From assembly GCF_000496755.2 (NCBI RefSeq), contig NZ_AYKS02000063.1:44127-108126 (forward strand): 64,000 nucleotides of DNA, read 5' to 3'. The stretch comes from Serratia sp. DD3. Lineage in GTDB: Bacteria; Pseudomonadota; Gammaproteobacteria; Enterobacterales; Enterobacteriaceae. The notes below the pieces were generated by a model. The model searched no databases. It was not told the DNA's origin and saw only the letters and a program-made list of their open reading frames with translations. Shown in pieces: positions 37,288-45,629 of the stretch (the first letter of the stretch is position 1; the number at the start of each line of letters is the position of its first letter). The position numbers were made by a program, and so were the translations under genes.

Positions 37288-37917
37288 CTACCAACTCTCC
37301 GGTTCGAGTGCGGAGAGAAAGCAGGCTTTACCCTTGACGTCGGGCGGGCATAAACCGTGCTCTTGATTCAATTTCTCAATCTGTTTTGAGTAACCCTCAA
37401 ATAAAGCCATGGATTGGTAATGAAGAGATTCCATCCTTGTCAGTTCATCTTGAGAAAGTGGCGGCGCTTTATTTCCATGTGCGTTCTTTATTGATTTTAT
37501 AATAAATTCAAACATCTCACTGTTGATATTATTCATTTTCACTATCTTCGCTATAACGTCTTGTGCTTCTTGGCTTTTAATGGTTAAACCTGTTAGTTTA
37601 GCGTTATATGCCATAATAATGGCTTGGCTTTTATTGAACCCAGCGATCAATCCAGTGGTATCTTTTGCCTTCTCACTTGAATTTATTTCATCTTGTGTTT
37701 TTATGACATCAATATTGTGTGCTTTGATAATCTGCCCTAGCGCCGTTAAATCTGATGTAATGTCCGATTTATTGTTTGATGACAGCCCTTCTAACTTGGT
37801 TGGATACTCCACCCCTGAGTTGGCATTAGCTACCACGTTTTCTGCATTGGCTGCATTGCCGCCCATTAAGAAAGCCAGAACAGCAACAGCGAAAATAGTC
37901 GTTATTTGTTTTTTCAT
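37288..37917 (-). CDS. Exported helical protein of unknown function
   Basis: 209 residues from the ATG at 37917 (AAGGGA eight bases upstream). A clear signal peptide ends at ANA (about residue 24). The mature part is helical and Ser/Lys rich, without a recognised domain, and has two cysteines near the C-terminus (CPPDVKGKACF) that may form a disulfide. It is transcribed towards the DUF6892-like gene, 92 bases away, and could be its operon partner. Not recognised. Confidence 0.65.
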   Translation of the reverse strand: MKKQITTIFAVAVLAFLMGGNAANAENVVANANSGVEYPTKLEGLSSNNKSDITSDLTALGQIIKAHNIDVIKTQDEINSSEKAKDTTGLIAGFNKSQAIIMAYNAKLTGLTIKSQEAQDVIAKIVKMNNINSEMFEFIIKSIKNAHGNKAPPLSQDELTRMESLHYQSMALFEGYSKQIEKLNQEHGLCPPDVKGKACFLSALEPESW

Positions 37918-38036
37918 TTCCATTCCCTTCCTGTCCTTTATTAGAATAACATTTGGAGAAAAAACTGAAGCCGGTGGCTGTTCTAACCCGCTGTTATTTC
38001 AATGACAATGACAGCAGCTCATAAAACAGGCAGGCA

Positions 38037-38595
38037 TCAAAATCTTACTTGCCTTGAGCGATGATGTCGATAATTTTTAGCCAGTCTGTATCGCCAAAAT
38101 TGCGGTGAGTTGCCCCTCAGTTTGCTTAGCCAGCTTCGCCATGATGACGAATTGCTTTGCGAAAGTAGAGCAAAGCAGCTGCGGCGCCTCGTTTGGCCGT
38201 CAGTAGGAAGTCGATAGTCTGGCCTGCTGTATCTAACGCACGGTACAGATACTTCCACTGGTCTTTGTTTGCTATAGGTTTCATCCATTCGCCATCAACG
38301 CCCCGCTGTACGCTTGTGTCGGCGATAGGGCTTATCCAGTAGCGGTACCAAGCGGATAACCCAACGATGCAACGTGGAATGGTCAACGAGAATACCGCGC
38401 TCCGCCATCATATCTTCGAGGTTGCGTAAAGGCAGTGAGAAAGCCAGATACCAGCGGACACACAGAGCAATAATATCGACGGGATAATACAGGCGTTTGA
38501 ATGCTTTTCGAAATTGAGACATCTGCAAGTAACATCACAAGTTTATAAACAGCAGAACAGCATATTACCTGACAACACCTTAATGCGACAGAACC
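38037..38595 (-). mobile_element. Truncated, frameshifted IS6-family element
   Basis: The minus strand starts with the terminus GGTTCTGTCGCATTAAG at 38595. From 38528 it encodes in broken frames the N-terminal helix-turn-helix of an IS6 transposase (LALCVRWYLAFSLPLRNLEDMMAERGILVDHSTLHRWV) and then part of the DDE domain (DQWKYLYRALDTAGQTIDFLLTAKRGAAAAL, FRKAIRHHGE). At least two frameshifts are needed and the C-terminal half and other terminus are missing. Inactive. Confidence 0.85.
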
Positions 38596-38675
38596 GTTGT
38601 ACATAGATAGCTTGTGATAGAACTTTATTAAGTCTATATTTAGACTCATTCAGATGATGTAAAGAAGGAGATATC

Positions 38676-38903
38676 ATGAAAACCGAAACAATTAGTTACT
38701 TGAAACAGAATGCGGCCAAACTCGATTTGAGCGAGCCTCTGATCGTGACGCAAAACGGCCGCCCTGCTTACGTTATTGAATCCTATGATGATCGGGTTCG
38801 TCGGGATGAAAGCATTGCGTTACTCAAACTGATGACGTTATCTGAAAAAGACATCGAGTTAGGCCGCACGTATACACGTGAACAACTTCTGGATGCGCTT
38901 TAA
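38676..38903 (+). CDS. Phd/YefM-family antitoxin
   Basis: 75 residues. N-terminal METISYLKQNAAKLDLSEPLIVTQNGRPAYVIESYDD-type fold is the Phd/YefM DNA-binding domain; the C-terminal half (IALLKLMTLSEKDIELGRTYTREQLLDAL) would neutralise a RelE/ParE-type toxin. AAGGAG lies seven bases before the start. Its TAA overlaps the ATG of the toxin remnant (TAATG). It lies 80 bases from the dead IS6 end. Looks intact. Confidence 0.88.
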   Translation: MKTETISYLKQNAAKLDLSEPLIVTQNGRPAYVIESYDDRVRRDESIALLKLMTLSEKDIELGRTYTREQLLDAL

Positions 38904-39112
38904 TGGCCGTGTGTGACGTCACTTTTATTTATTCATCGACGGCAAAAATGACGATGCAAACCATCGCACATTTCCTGCGATCTCGTTAGGTTGATCCCAA
39001 ACCGCTGATCCTCACTTCCTTGTTTCAAGTACAGTTCCGTTTTGCACCGCTGACAGCTTATTTTAGTAACTGGGAGAGAAATGCTTTGCGCTCACATAGT
39101 CAGGTTCATTAG
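38903..39112 (+). pseudogene. Broken RelE/ParE-type toxin gene
   Basis: Start overlaps the antitoxin stop. The first 28 codons (MAVCDVTFIYSSTAKMTMQ TIAHFLRSR) have the beginning of a RelE/ParE toxin, then TAG at 38987; the frame goes on with VDPKPLILTSLF, which would fit an uninterrupted protein, but later similarity fades. The toxin is therefore dead and the antitoxin orphaned. Confidence 0.72.
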
Positions 39113-39227
39113 AATCCAAAATATGGAAATGTTATAGATGTCGTCAGTTAAAGTCGGCGCGGTCTTTGAAACAACGAGGATACTGGAACATTTATCGGGC
39201 TAGTTTAAATAACTTCTGGAGATAAAA

Positions 39228-39599
39228 ATGAAATTCAATATAGAGTTCCTTGATGAAATTAATTGCATTTACTCAATGGATATTGAAAAAATCACACATA
39301 AAGATTTTCATGAGTTTATCAGAAAAGACATAAGCAGCAATGATACAACATTATATGTCAACAACGAGCAGATTAAATTCACAAGAGATAACATTTCCTA
39401 TATTTGGGATGCTTTTGAACCAGAGTCCGTTGAAGTATCATTCTATAGCAATGATGATGTTATTATTTTACATGAATCAATAAATAACTTCTTAAATGAC
39501 ATTTTTACATTTAAAGGCGATGTGATTATAAAATTTTTCTTTGATGTATATAGAGAAAAAACACTAGGGAGCTTTATAAAATCCACAGAAATAGAATAA
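39228..39599 (+). CDS. AT-rich small protein of unknown function
   Basis: 123 residues, acidic and rich in Asp, Phe, Ile and Asn, with GGAG eight bases before the ATG. No signal peptide or recognised motif. Size, acidity, A+T content and location in decayed accessory DNA are typical of immunity proteins for polymorphic toxins, but no toxin is adjacent. Not recognised. Confidence 0.55.
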   Translation: MKFNIEFLDEINCIYSMDIEKITHKDFHEFIRKDISSNDTTLYVNNEQIKFTRDNISYIWDAFEPESVEVSFYSNDDVIILHESINNFLNDIFTFKGDVIIKFFFDVYREKTLGSFIKSTEIE

Positions 39600-40936
39600 T
39601 TTCCGATTCGGCTTTAATCGGGAAAGATAACCTTGATTCAACCCAGCATCTCTTTAACTTCAAACAGCTCAAATTATTTTGATAACAAGCCTTAACAGTT
39701 AAAGTTGTTGATAGCAGACCACTTATATTTTGTAGCCATCGTCGTGGTGGAAAACATAATTATTATTCAGGTCAACAACCTGATGTTCAGTATTAGCGTG
39801 GGTTCGGACGTCCAGTAATAGCTATCTAGGAAGTTGGATTCTGCGAATGCGCCCATGTCACCCCACTCCCCCCAAAGCCCTGACTTCCCCCCTCTGATAC
39901 CAAACCAAGCGCCTAATTTACGGCTTATCAGGTTCGATAACCTTTGCAGGCTCGCGCCTTGCTCCGTGCACCAAGCATCGGCATCCTTCAGGGTAGATCT
40001 AGGATCCGGTTATTGATTACCCAGTTGCTTATCTTGAAGGTATCAATCAAAGGAAAATCACCCTCTTTGTGCGTTGGCGTCATCGGTAAGTGTCATTGTC
40101 ACCAGCCCACATTGCCCGTAGCAACAAACATCACTGCCAGCTCTTTCAGATTGACCCAATCGCTGCTGGTGCCGTTGACACTCCAGTTGTAATTCTTCAC
40201 GCGACCAAGGGGGGCGTTTAAACCCAGTGGTAGTGCACCCTGCGGCAACCGAAAAGACATCATGATTGGCATACACACCTTGGAACGTAGCAACAGACGC
40301 ATCACCCACATCGCTCACACTCATTAGTATAATTTTTTTGTTGATTTTTTGTTAATCCGCTACTACATTTTAGCTGCGGGCCCAGCAACAAATTGAAATC
40401 ATTTTAGCTGCCGGTGGTTGCACCAAGCCCGTCCTTTCTTCCCTTTGTTTTGCCGTTCCCCCACGTATAAGTAGTTATCTTCTTCATCGTTCTAGGATGT
40501 TGATGATTTTTAGCCAATTTTATAGACATAATACGTCGAGTTGACTGATAAGATAGGTTGCCTTTAAATGCTGCTTGCTGGGTGCCAAAAGCGTCAGGGC
40601 TCATACGACAGAGGGAAGCAATACGTGCAGAGGCAAATGAGCGGCTCCCCCACCTGTTAATCATTTTCGCAACACTACCCCTAACGTCTATCGAACATTG
40701 TTTATTGTGACCAGAAACGCTAAACGTGACAGTCATAAGGCTTAGCCTACTCTTACCGCTGCAAACCACTGAACAAAATTCCAGCATTTGATTAGCAAAG
40801 GAACTGTTTTATCATGTCTGATAACAACTCAGGATCGACACAGGCCATTTTTTAGATGCCCGTTGGATCGCCAGATAAATCACTACAATGTGAACAATGA
40901 CTTGAACAGATTGAACTTTCGAAAAAAGGAAATATC
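39600..40936. other. Gene-poor accessory region with decayed pieces
   Basis: 1.3 kb without an intact gene. It contains one coding-like but frameshifted piece (40099-40324). At 40814 a plus-strand start (AAAGGAACTG ribosome site) opens a frame stopped by TAG (40853) and TGA (40898) before the 59-residue frame at 40937. Confidence 0.5.
40099..40324 (-). pseudogene. Frameshifted C-terminal fragment of an unknown protein
   Basis: Two overlapping frames join into one plausible protein end: SVSDVGDASVATFQGVYA in one frame and LPLGLNAPLGRVKNYNWSV, then NLKELAVMFVATGNVGW and a stop in another. The shift lies near 40255. No family recognised. Confidence 0.45.
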
Positions 40937-41116
40937 ATGAGTAAAGCATCATTTATTAGAGTTTGGTTCCTATTCGCAACAATTTATACCTGCATCACTA
41001 TGGGCCATCAGATCGGTAACTTCTTCAATGGTTCTCAGTGGCCTTGGCTCATAAGCTCGGTGATCATGATTGCTATCGGTTGGAGTACCAGTTCAAAATT
41101 AAAAGAACTAAAGTGA
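40937..41116 (+). CDS. Small membrane protein (59 residues)
   Basis: ATG at 40937 with AAGGA seven bases upstream. Two hydrophobic segments (about 8-20 and 33-48) flank a polar turn (GHQIGNFFNGSQWPW); the C-terminus is basic (SKLKELK). Followed by a terminator at 41206. The same frame is open upstream to 40814 apart from two stop codons, so this may be the end of a formerly longer protein. Confidence 0.55.
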   Translation: MSKASFIRVWFLFATIYTCITMGHQIGNFFNGSQWPWLISSVIMIAIGWSTSSKLKELK

Positions 41117-41205
41117 ATATTATTGACCTGTTCATTAACGTCAGGCTATGGTGTATAAAACAGTTTGAAGTGAAGTAGGTAAATTTTATTACCGCCTCAT
41201 GCATT

Positions 41206-41225
41206 CCCCTATAAGGGGTATTTTT
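41206..41225 (+). terminator. Short rho-independent terminator
   Basis: CCCCT-ATA-AGGGG followed by TATTTTTC, 90 bases past the 59-residue frame. Confidence 0.65.
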
Positions 41226-41331
41226 CATAGGGTAAAGACGGTTTACGGCAATGTTAGCACCACGACTGATGTAAAAATAGAATATGGGAACCCGTAATTA
41301 AACAGGCTCCATTTAATTAATTCATTATCAC

Positions 41332-42036
41332 TTAATAGTATTCGGTCTTGTAAATCATATTGAACTTTTTAATCTCTCCGTTAGCCTCAGTAACCACTAT
41401 GTCACACTTAACCGGATTATAGTGATCATCATAAACACATTTTTTCTCTACCGTATCACTTGTTTTATCCTCAGAAACTGAATGAAGTGTTTGATCAAAG
41501 CTTTTCTTTTTATTCTCACTTCTAGAAAACATTCGCGTACTTTTTGGGTTAACAGAATCTATTTTGGCAGGTAGCCCGTCATCATCGTATTGGTAAAAAT
41601 CAATATATTCATAACCCTGATCGAATGTCGTTACTTTTGAAATAAGCCCATCTTTATTATATTCATACTTTGAGACTTCAGTATCAACAAGCCGACATTC
41701 CTTATTTACATTTGCTATTTTCTGTTTACTTTCAACATCAACTAAATAATCACCTTCTATCATAAAATCTTCATGTAATTCAAAGAATAGGATATTGGCC
41801 TTCAGTGATTGCACACAGCCATTTTTTGATAAAACACCTGAAACCTCACTAAGTAATTCACCATCATCCTTAACCAATTTTTGATTAAACGATTTTATAT
41901 TTCCCCGTAGTGAATCAAAGTTATGTTGTGTAGCAAAATTTGTCAATATGGGAGAATATCGCTCTGGTTCTTTCTCTAAATCACACCCAACGAGTAATAG
42001 TGAAAACATCGCACCTATAGTAGCTTTAATCTTCAT
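41332..42036 (-). CDS. Lipoprotein of unknown function with YD-like segments
   Basis: 234 residues. Lipobox LLVGC at residue 18 with Asp at +2. The middle contains KYEYNKDGLISKVTTFD and YQYDDDGLPAKID, resembling the short YD/RHS-type beta repeats seen in many small lipoproteins. AGGAC precedes the ATG. AT-rich, standing alone, probably envelope located. Not recognised beyond this. Confidence 0.65.
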   Translation of the reverse strand: MKIKATIGAMFSLLLVGCDLEKEPERYSPILTNFATQHNFDSLRGNIKSFNQKLVKDDGELLSEVSGVLSKNGCVQSLKANILFFELHEDFMIEGDYLVDVESKQKIANVNKECRLVDTEVSKYEYNKDGLISKVTTFDQGYEYIDFYQYDDDGLPAKIDSVNPKSTRMFSRSENKKKSFDQTLHSVSEDKTSDTVEKKCVYDDHYNPVKCDIVVTEANGEIKKFNMIYKTEYY

Positions 42037-42288
42037 AATCGAGTCCTATCATCATTATAATGATGTTATGCTATCATTTATTATCAATTGCTGTCCAATG
42101 GGGTGATTCCTAGGCTCGCCTTATTTTAATACGTTAGTGTAGAGTCCCTGTATAGGTGAGTGTTAGAGGCTACATTCAAGTTTATTACTATAAAAAATTT
42201 AATGCGTTGATTTGTATATGCACTCATTGTATCGTTAAAGCACTTTAATCTGAGTGTGAAAGATCTTACTCATGGATGGAGCAACTAA

Positions 42289-42630
42289 ATGAATATTGAT
42301 GCATTTGCTTTTGGCACAACCGACTGGAGTAAAATCGAAAGAGTCGAGCACCCAGGGGAAACCGGCAGTGCTTACTGGCGCACCCAATTCTTTGGTGAAA
42401 AGCCGAATCAAATCCGGGTACGAATGGTTGAGTATACCCCTGGCTACCTTGCCGATCATTGGTGCCAAAAAGGACATATCCTTTTCTGCCTGGAAGGTGA
42501 ACTAGAAACAATGCTCGAAGATGGTCGTAAGTTCATTTTAACTGCAGGGATGAGTTATCAGGTTGGTGATAACGCGGAGCCACATCAGTCCAGAACGACC
42601 AAAGGAGCAAAACTCTTTATTGTGGATTGA
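42289..42630 (+). CDS. DHCW-motif cupin-fold protein
   Basis: 113 residues, single cupin barrel. The motif ADHWCQKGHILFCLEGELE corresponds to the DHCW-type cupins (here D-H-W-C-x-K-G-H), with the second metal-binding strand DNAEPHQSRT. GGAG lies eight bases before the start. Enzymatic role unknown in this family; metal binding likely from the two His-containing strands. Confidence 0.85.
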   Translation: MNIDAFAFGTTDWSKIERVEHPGETGSAYWRTQFFGEKPNQIRVRMVEYTPGYLADHWCQKGHILFCLEGELETMLEDGRKFILTAGMSYQVGDNAEPHQSRTTKGAKLFIVD

Positions 42631-42861
42631 CACCTATGTTGGTGCGATTGCTTCTGGCCGTTTCTGGCCCGTCATGACCTCAAATGTCATGACAAACCTA
42701 TGAATCTCGCCACAAATGAGTCTTGTGGTGCGAGAAGCTAAAAATGATGAGATAAAATGACCGTTGCCCGATGGGTATTATGTGGTTTTTTTAACGTTAT
42801 CTTGCACGATGTTGATCAAATAGAAATAGGTAAGTAAAATCCGCTCTTTCGGATAAAGAAA

Positions 42862-43482
42862 ATGTCTGTCGCCGACTCACTTCTCGCTTTCTCTTTAGCA
42901 GCATTATTTCTTACCCTCACTCCAGGTCTTGATACTGCGCTCATCCTTCGGGCAGCCTGCGCCGAAGGGGGAAAGAAAGCTTTTCAGGCTGCTCTTGGAA
43001 TTGATACCGGCTGTTTCATCTGGGGTGCGCTTGTCGCACTCGGGCTCGGGGCCCTGCTTGCGGTTTCAGAGCTTGCTTATACAATTCTGAAGGTCTGCGG
43101 GGCGGTCTATCTTTGCTGGTTAGGCTTACAACTTCTGATGCGCCCGCGCTCGTCATTCAGTGAGAATGATGGCCATACATCTTCAAACGGAAACTGGTTT
43201 GTGAAAGGGATGCTGGGAAATGTACTCAATCCAAAGATGGGCATTTTTTATGTGTCGTTTTTACCTCAGTTCATCCCTGCCGGGCACTCCCCGTTAATCT
43301 GGACATTTATACTTGTCAGCATTCATGTCCTGATCGGAACCCTATGGTCAGTCACCCTTATTATCTCCACACAGCTTGCATCCGGCATACTGAAAAAAAG
43401 CCATGTCATCAAAGTCATGGATCGTGCAACTGGTGGGCTCTTATTATGCTTTGCAGCTAGACTTGCTTTCAGCTCGCGATAA
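42862..43482 (+). CDS. LysE/RhtB-family amino acid exporter
   Basis: 206 residues, six membrane helices. Family motif TPGLDTALILRAACAEGGKKAFQAALGID near 20-50 (LysE-type Px2-G), KVCGAVYLCWLGLQLL, and NVLNPKMGIFYVSFLPQF near 125. Exports an amino acid or derivative across the inner membrane; substrate not readable. A hairpin terminator follows. Confidence 0.88.
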   Translation: MSVADSLLAFSLAALFLTLTPGLDTALILRAACAEGGKKAFQAALGIDTGCFIWGALVALGLGALLAVSELAYTILKVCGAVYLCWLGLQLLMRPRSSFSENDGHTSSNGNWFVKGMLGNVLNPKMGIFYVSFLPQFIPAGHSPLIWTFILVSIHVLIGTLWSVTLIISTQLASGILKKSHVIKVMDRATGGLLLCFAARLAFSSR

Positions 43483-43516
43483 GTGGCTCTGTTCAGTTCA
43501 CTGCTGAAAATCTGTT

Positions 43517-43549
43517 AATTGGTGAAAAGTCTCAGTCACTTCACCAATT
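43517..43549 (+). terminator. Terminator of the LysE-type gene
   Basis: AATTGGTGAA and TTCACCAATT, followed by TTAAGG, 34 bases after the stop. A second hairpin (GCTGAGCGTC / GACGTTCAGC) lies at 43573-43606. The rest up to 43848 shows no gene. Confidence 0.7.
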
Positions 43550-43848
43550 TTAAGGTCGGTTTTATTAACTCCGCTGAGCGTCAGCTTTATAAATCCGACG
43601 TTCAGCTCAGGTTTAACCAATCACCAATGTAGTTATGCTGTGAATAAGGATACGTGATTAGCATTTAATCAAACCGGTAATAGTGCTGTCATAGACTTAT
43701 ATAGACATTCCCATGATCTTAATAGAGATGATTAATCTCGAATCTAGCAGCAATGAGTAAATGGCTGTCTGTCGCTCCTAAGCGCTATATCCGTCCATCG
43801 ATACTCGCAGAAAAACTAGCCATATTCCCTAGCGTATTTGGTGAAAAT

Positions 43849-44061
43849 CTAAGCCGACGCTATCCGAAGTAAAAGTATAGCCCCAGAGATAATGAATACA
43901 CAAAGCGGCGTTGCACATAACCAAGTAAGCCATTTCACGCGCAATGCAGCGCCAATTAATGCCCCTAAAGCACAGAGAAGAGTAATAGGCCAATAATACA
44001 CTGAGCCAAAAACTATATAGATTAGCCATGAATCTGGGTCACTAAGTGAGAGTTCAAACAT
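43849..44061 (-). CDS. Small predicted membrane protein (70 residues)
   Basis: Two to three hydrophobic helices (WLIYIVFGSVYYWPITLLCAL, LTWLCATPLCVFIISGAILLL). No clear ribosome site before the ATG (AGTAGTATAA), so the call is tentative. Not recognised. Confidence 0.4.
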   Translation of the reverse strand: MFELSLSDPDSWLIYIVFGSVYYWPITLLCALGALIGAALRVKWLTWLCATPLCVFIISGAILLLRIASA

Positions 44062-44194
44062 TTATACTACTGTCATTAAATCAGGTTTGCGATATATATG
44101 CCTGATATTGTTTGATTTTGCAAGAATTCAGCAATTAACATGCAGCAATATTCGTTAGCCCCACTGCTGCAGGTTACAGCCAGGCAGCTACAGG

Positions 44195-44770
44195 TCATTT
44201 TTGTGATGCTGCCCGGTTGGTACAGTACGTCACAGCTTCATCTGGTTTCTCTGGTCTGGGTAGTATCTGGTAATCCAGCAATGTTGTGATACGGTAAACA
44301 CTGTAGTCCTCCCAGAAAACAGGTTGTTCTTTCATCATGGCAAGCATTTTTTCCTCAAGGGAGCGTGCATGCGGAAATGAAAGCTCTATTGTCTGGGGAT
44401 CTATGGCTATTTTCTGGCGCGTTTTTTCCAGCGTTGTCGTCAGGCGGTATCTTTCCGTACTAAAAGGGTCCTGTTCCCCGACTCTCTTCCGAGTGTAGGT
44501 TACATCAAACACCATGCGGTCACCTTCGTTCTCCAGTACTATCCCCGTCTGTAGGTCTTCAATGCGAATAGGTTCTGCCTGACCTATATGAATTTCAGTT
44601 AAACCTTTGCAGACAACCACTGTTCCAGGCTTCTGGCTGGCGTAGAGTTCCTGCATTTCACCGAGTGTTGCTGCGTATGAGTGCCCTGTGTTCATGCCGA
44701 CCAGAATAGTTATCAAAATACCCGTTGTTATCCTGGTAACGTTAAATATCCCTGCATAGCCCCAACTCAT
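44195..44770 (-). CDS. Exported protein of unknown function
   Basis: 191 residues with AGGAATTGGGGT before the ATG. An N-terminal hydrophobic stretch ends in SYAA (about residue 34), probably a signal peptide. The mature part is beta-rich (VVVCKGLTEIHIG, GDRMVFDVTYTRKRV, YRLTTTLEKTRQKI) with one Cys near each end, possibly disulfide linked. No family recognised. Confidence 0.6.
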   Translation of the reverse strand: MSWGYAGIFNVTRITTGILITILVGMNTGHSYAATLGEMQELYASQKPGTVVVCKGLTEIHIGQAEPIRIEDLQTGIVLENEGDRMVFDVTYTRKRVGEQDPFSTERYRLTTTLEKTRQKIAIDPQTIELSFPHARSLEEKMLAMMKEQPVFWEDYSVYRITTLLDYQILPRPEKPDEAVTYCTNRAASQK

Positions 44771-44912
44771 ACCCCAATTCCTTTAGTAATAAACACCGTA
44801 ATAAGAGTCACTATTCCAGATGTATATACTGCGCGCAATTAAAAAACGGAATCATGAGCACCCTCATTCCCCTGTAATTACACCGTTTGTAACTCGATGA
44901 GCCCAGTTGTAA

Positions 44913-44950
44913 AAGACCGAATACAGAAATTCGTAAGAATTTCGTGTATC
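44913..44950. terminator. Second hairpin resembling the SdsR 3' end
   Basis: On the minus strand a stem built on GAAATTC / GAATTTC runs into GTATTCGGTCTTTTAC, echoing the SdsR terminator (CGTATTCGGTCTTTTTTT) 70 bases upstream. It has T runs on both strands and may be a back-up terminator or a duplicate. Confidence 0.55.
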
Positions 44951-44980
44951 GATGGTTTTTATCATTGTAAATCAATAGAA

Positions 44981-45084
44981 TAAAAAAAGACCGAATACGA
45001 ATCCTATATTCGGTCTAGGGAAAGGCTCTTGTGAAAGAGCCGTGCGCTAAAAGTTGGCATTATGCACGACTTGTTCAGCCATGC
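44981..45084 (-). ncRNA. sdsR: SdsR (RyeB) small RNA
   Basis: The minus strand has the highly conserved SdsR body AATGCCAACTTTTAGCGCACGG, a hairpin GGCTCTT/AAGAGCC, and the 3' terminator AGACCGAATA...TATTCGGTCT followed by seven T. Length about 104, as in E. coli and Salmonella. It lies downstream of yebY, the same position as in E. coli. A CTACTCT element about 7-10 bases upstream of the estimated 5' end is close to the sigma-S -10 sequence, in keeping with SdsR being sigma-S dependent. SdsR is an Hfq-binding RNA that represses mRNAs such as mutS, ompD and tolC elsewhere. The 5' end is estimated. Confidence 0.92.
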
Positions 45085-45216
45085 ACTGTAAGAGTAGCCC
45101 AGCCCCTCTGTTTTGCCAGCCAAATGCACGGTCATTGTTAATAACGGATAGAAATTAATGACATACAATGTGAGCAAATTGTAAACATTTATGACATTAT
45201 TTAGCCAGCCGATTGA

Positions 45217-45558
45217 TTAGTCCTCACACAACTGTTGAGCTCTTTGGCGGAAGGGCTCCACATTCATCTTTTGGCCCGGGTGATCACTGTCATCCAGCAG
45301 GATCGCCGCCAGTGGTTGAGCCCTTTGTTGGCCGGTTTTTACCTGCTCCTGAGCAATTTCATTAAGAGGATATTGCATTAGCGTGCTGTTATTGAGCACA
45401 AATAGCGCCCCACCCTTGCGGCATTGCAGCGTCACTTCTTCTTTGATAAACGCCCACTGTTTGCCGTACTCCAGTTTGCTGATATTCACCAGTTTATCTG
45501 CTGCCACTGCACCCGTCGCGGTGATCAGCAGGGCAATACCCATAACTATAGATTTCAT
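45217..45558 (-). CDS. yebY: YebY family periplasmic protein (DUF2511)
   Basis: 113 residues with a signal peptide (cleavage after VAA, about 20). Same length as E. coli YebY, with the shared segments KLEYGKQWAFIKEEVTLQCRKGGALFVLN, YPLNEIAQ, and the end RAQQLCED. Two cysteines fit a disulfide. Third gene of copC-copD-yebY. In E. coli this operon is part of copper handling; the precise role of YebY is not known. Confidence 0.92.
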   Translation of the reverse strand: MKSIVMGIALLITATGAVAADKLVNISKLEYGKQWAFIKEEVTLQCRKGGALFVLNNSTLMQYPLNEIAQEQVKTGQQRAQPLAAILLDDSDHPGQKMNVEPFRQRAQQLCED

Positions 45559-45629
45559 ATCATGGCCTTAAATTGCAATTTGATTTAATTTTCCCGCAAG
45601 CGGTGCAAAGCTGCAAGTGATGTAGCGGG

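Noticed and set aside
40404..40787. 127-codon minus-strand frame
   Set aside because: No ribosome site, Ser/Arg/Met-biased composition and no recognisable motif; likely chance.
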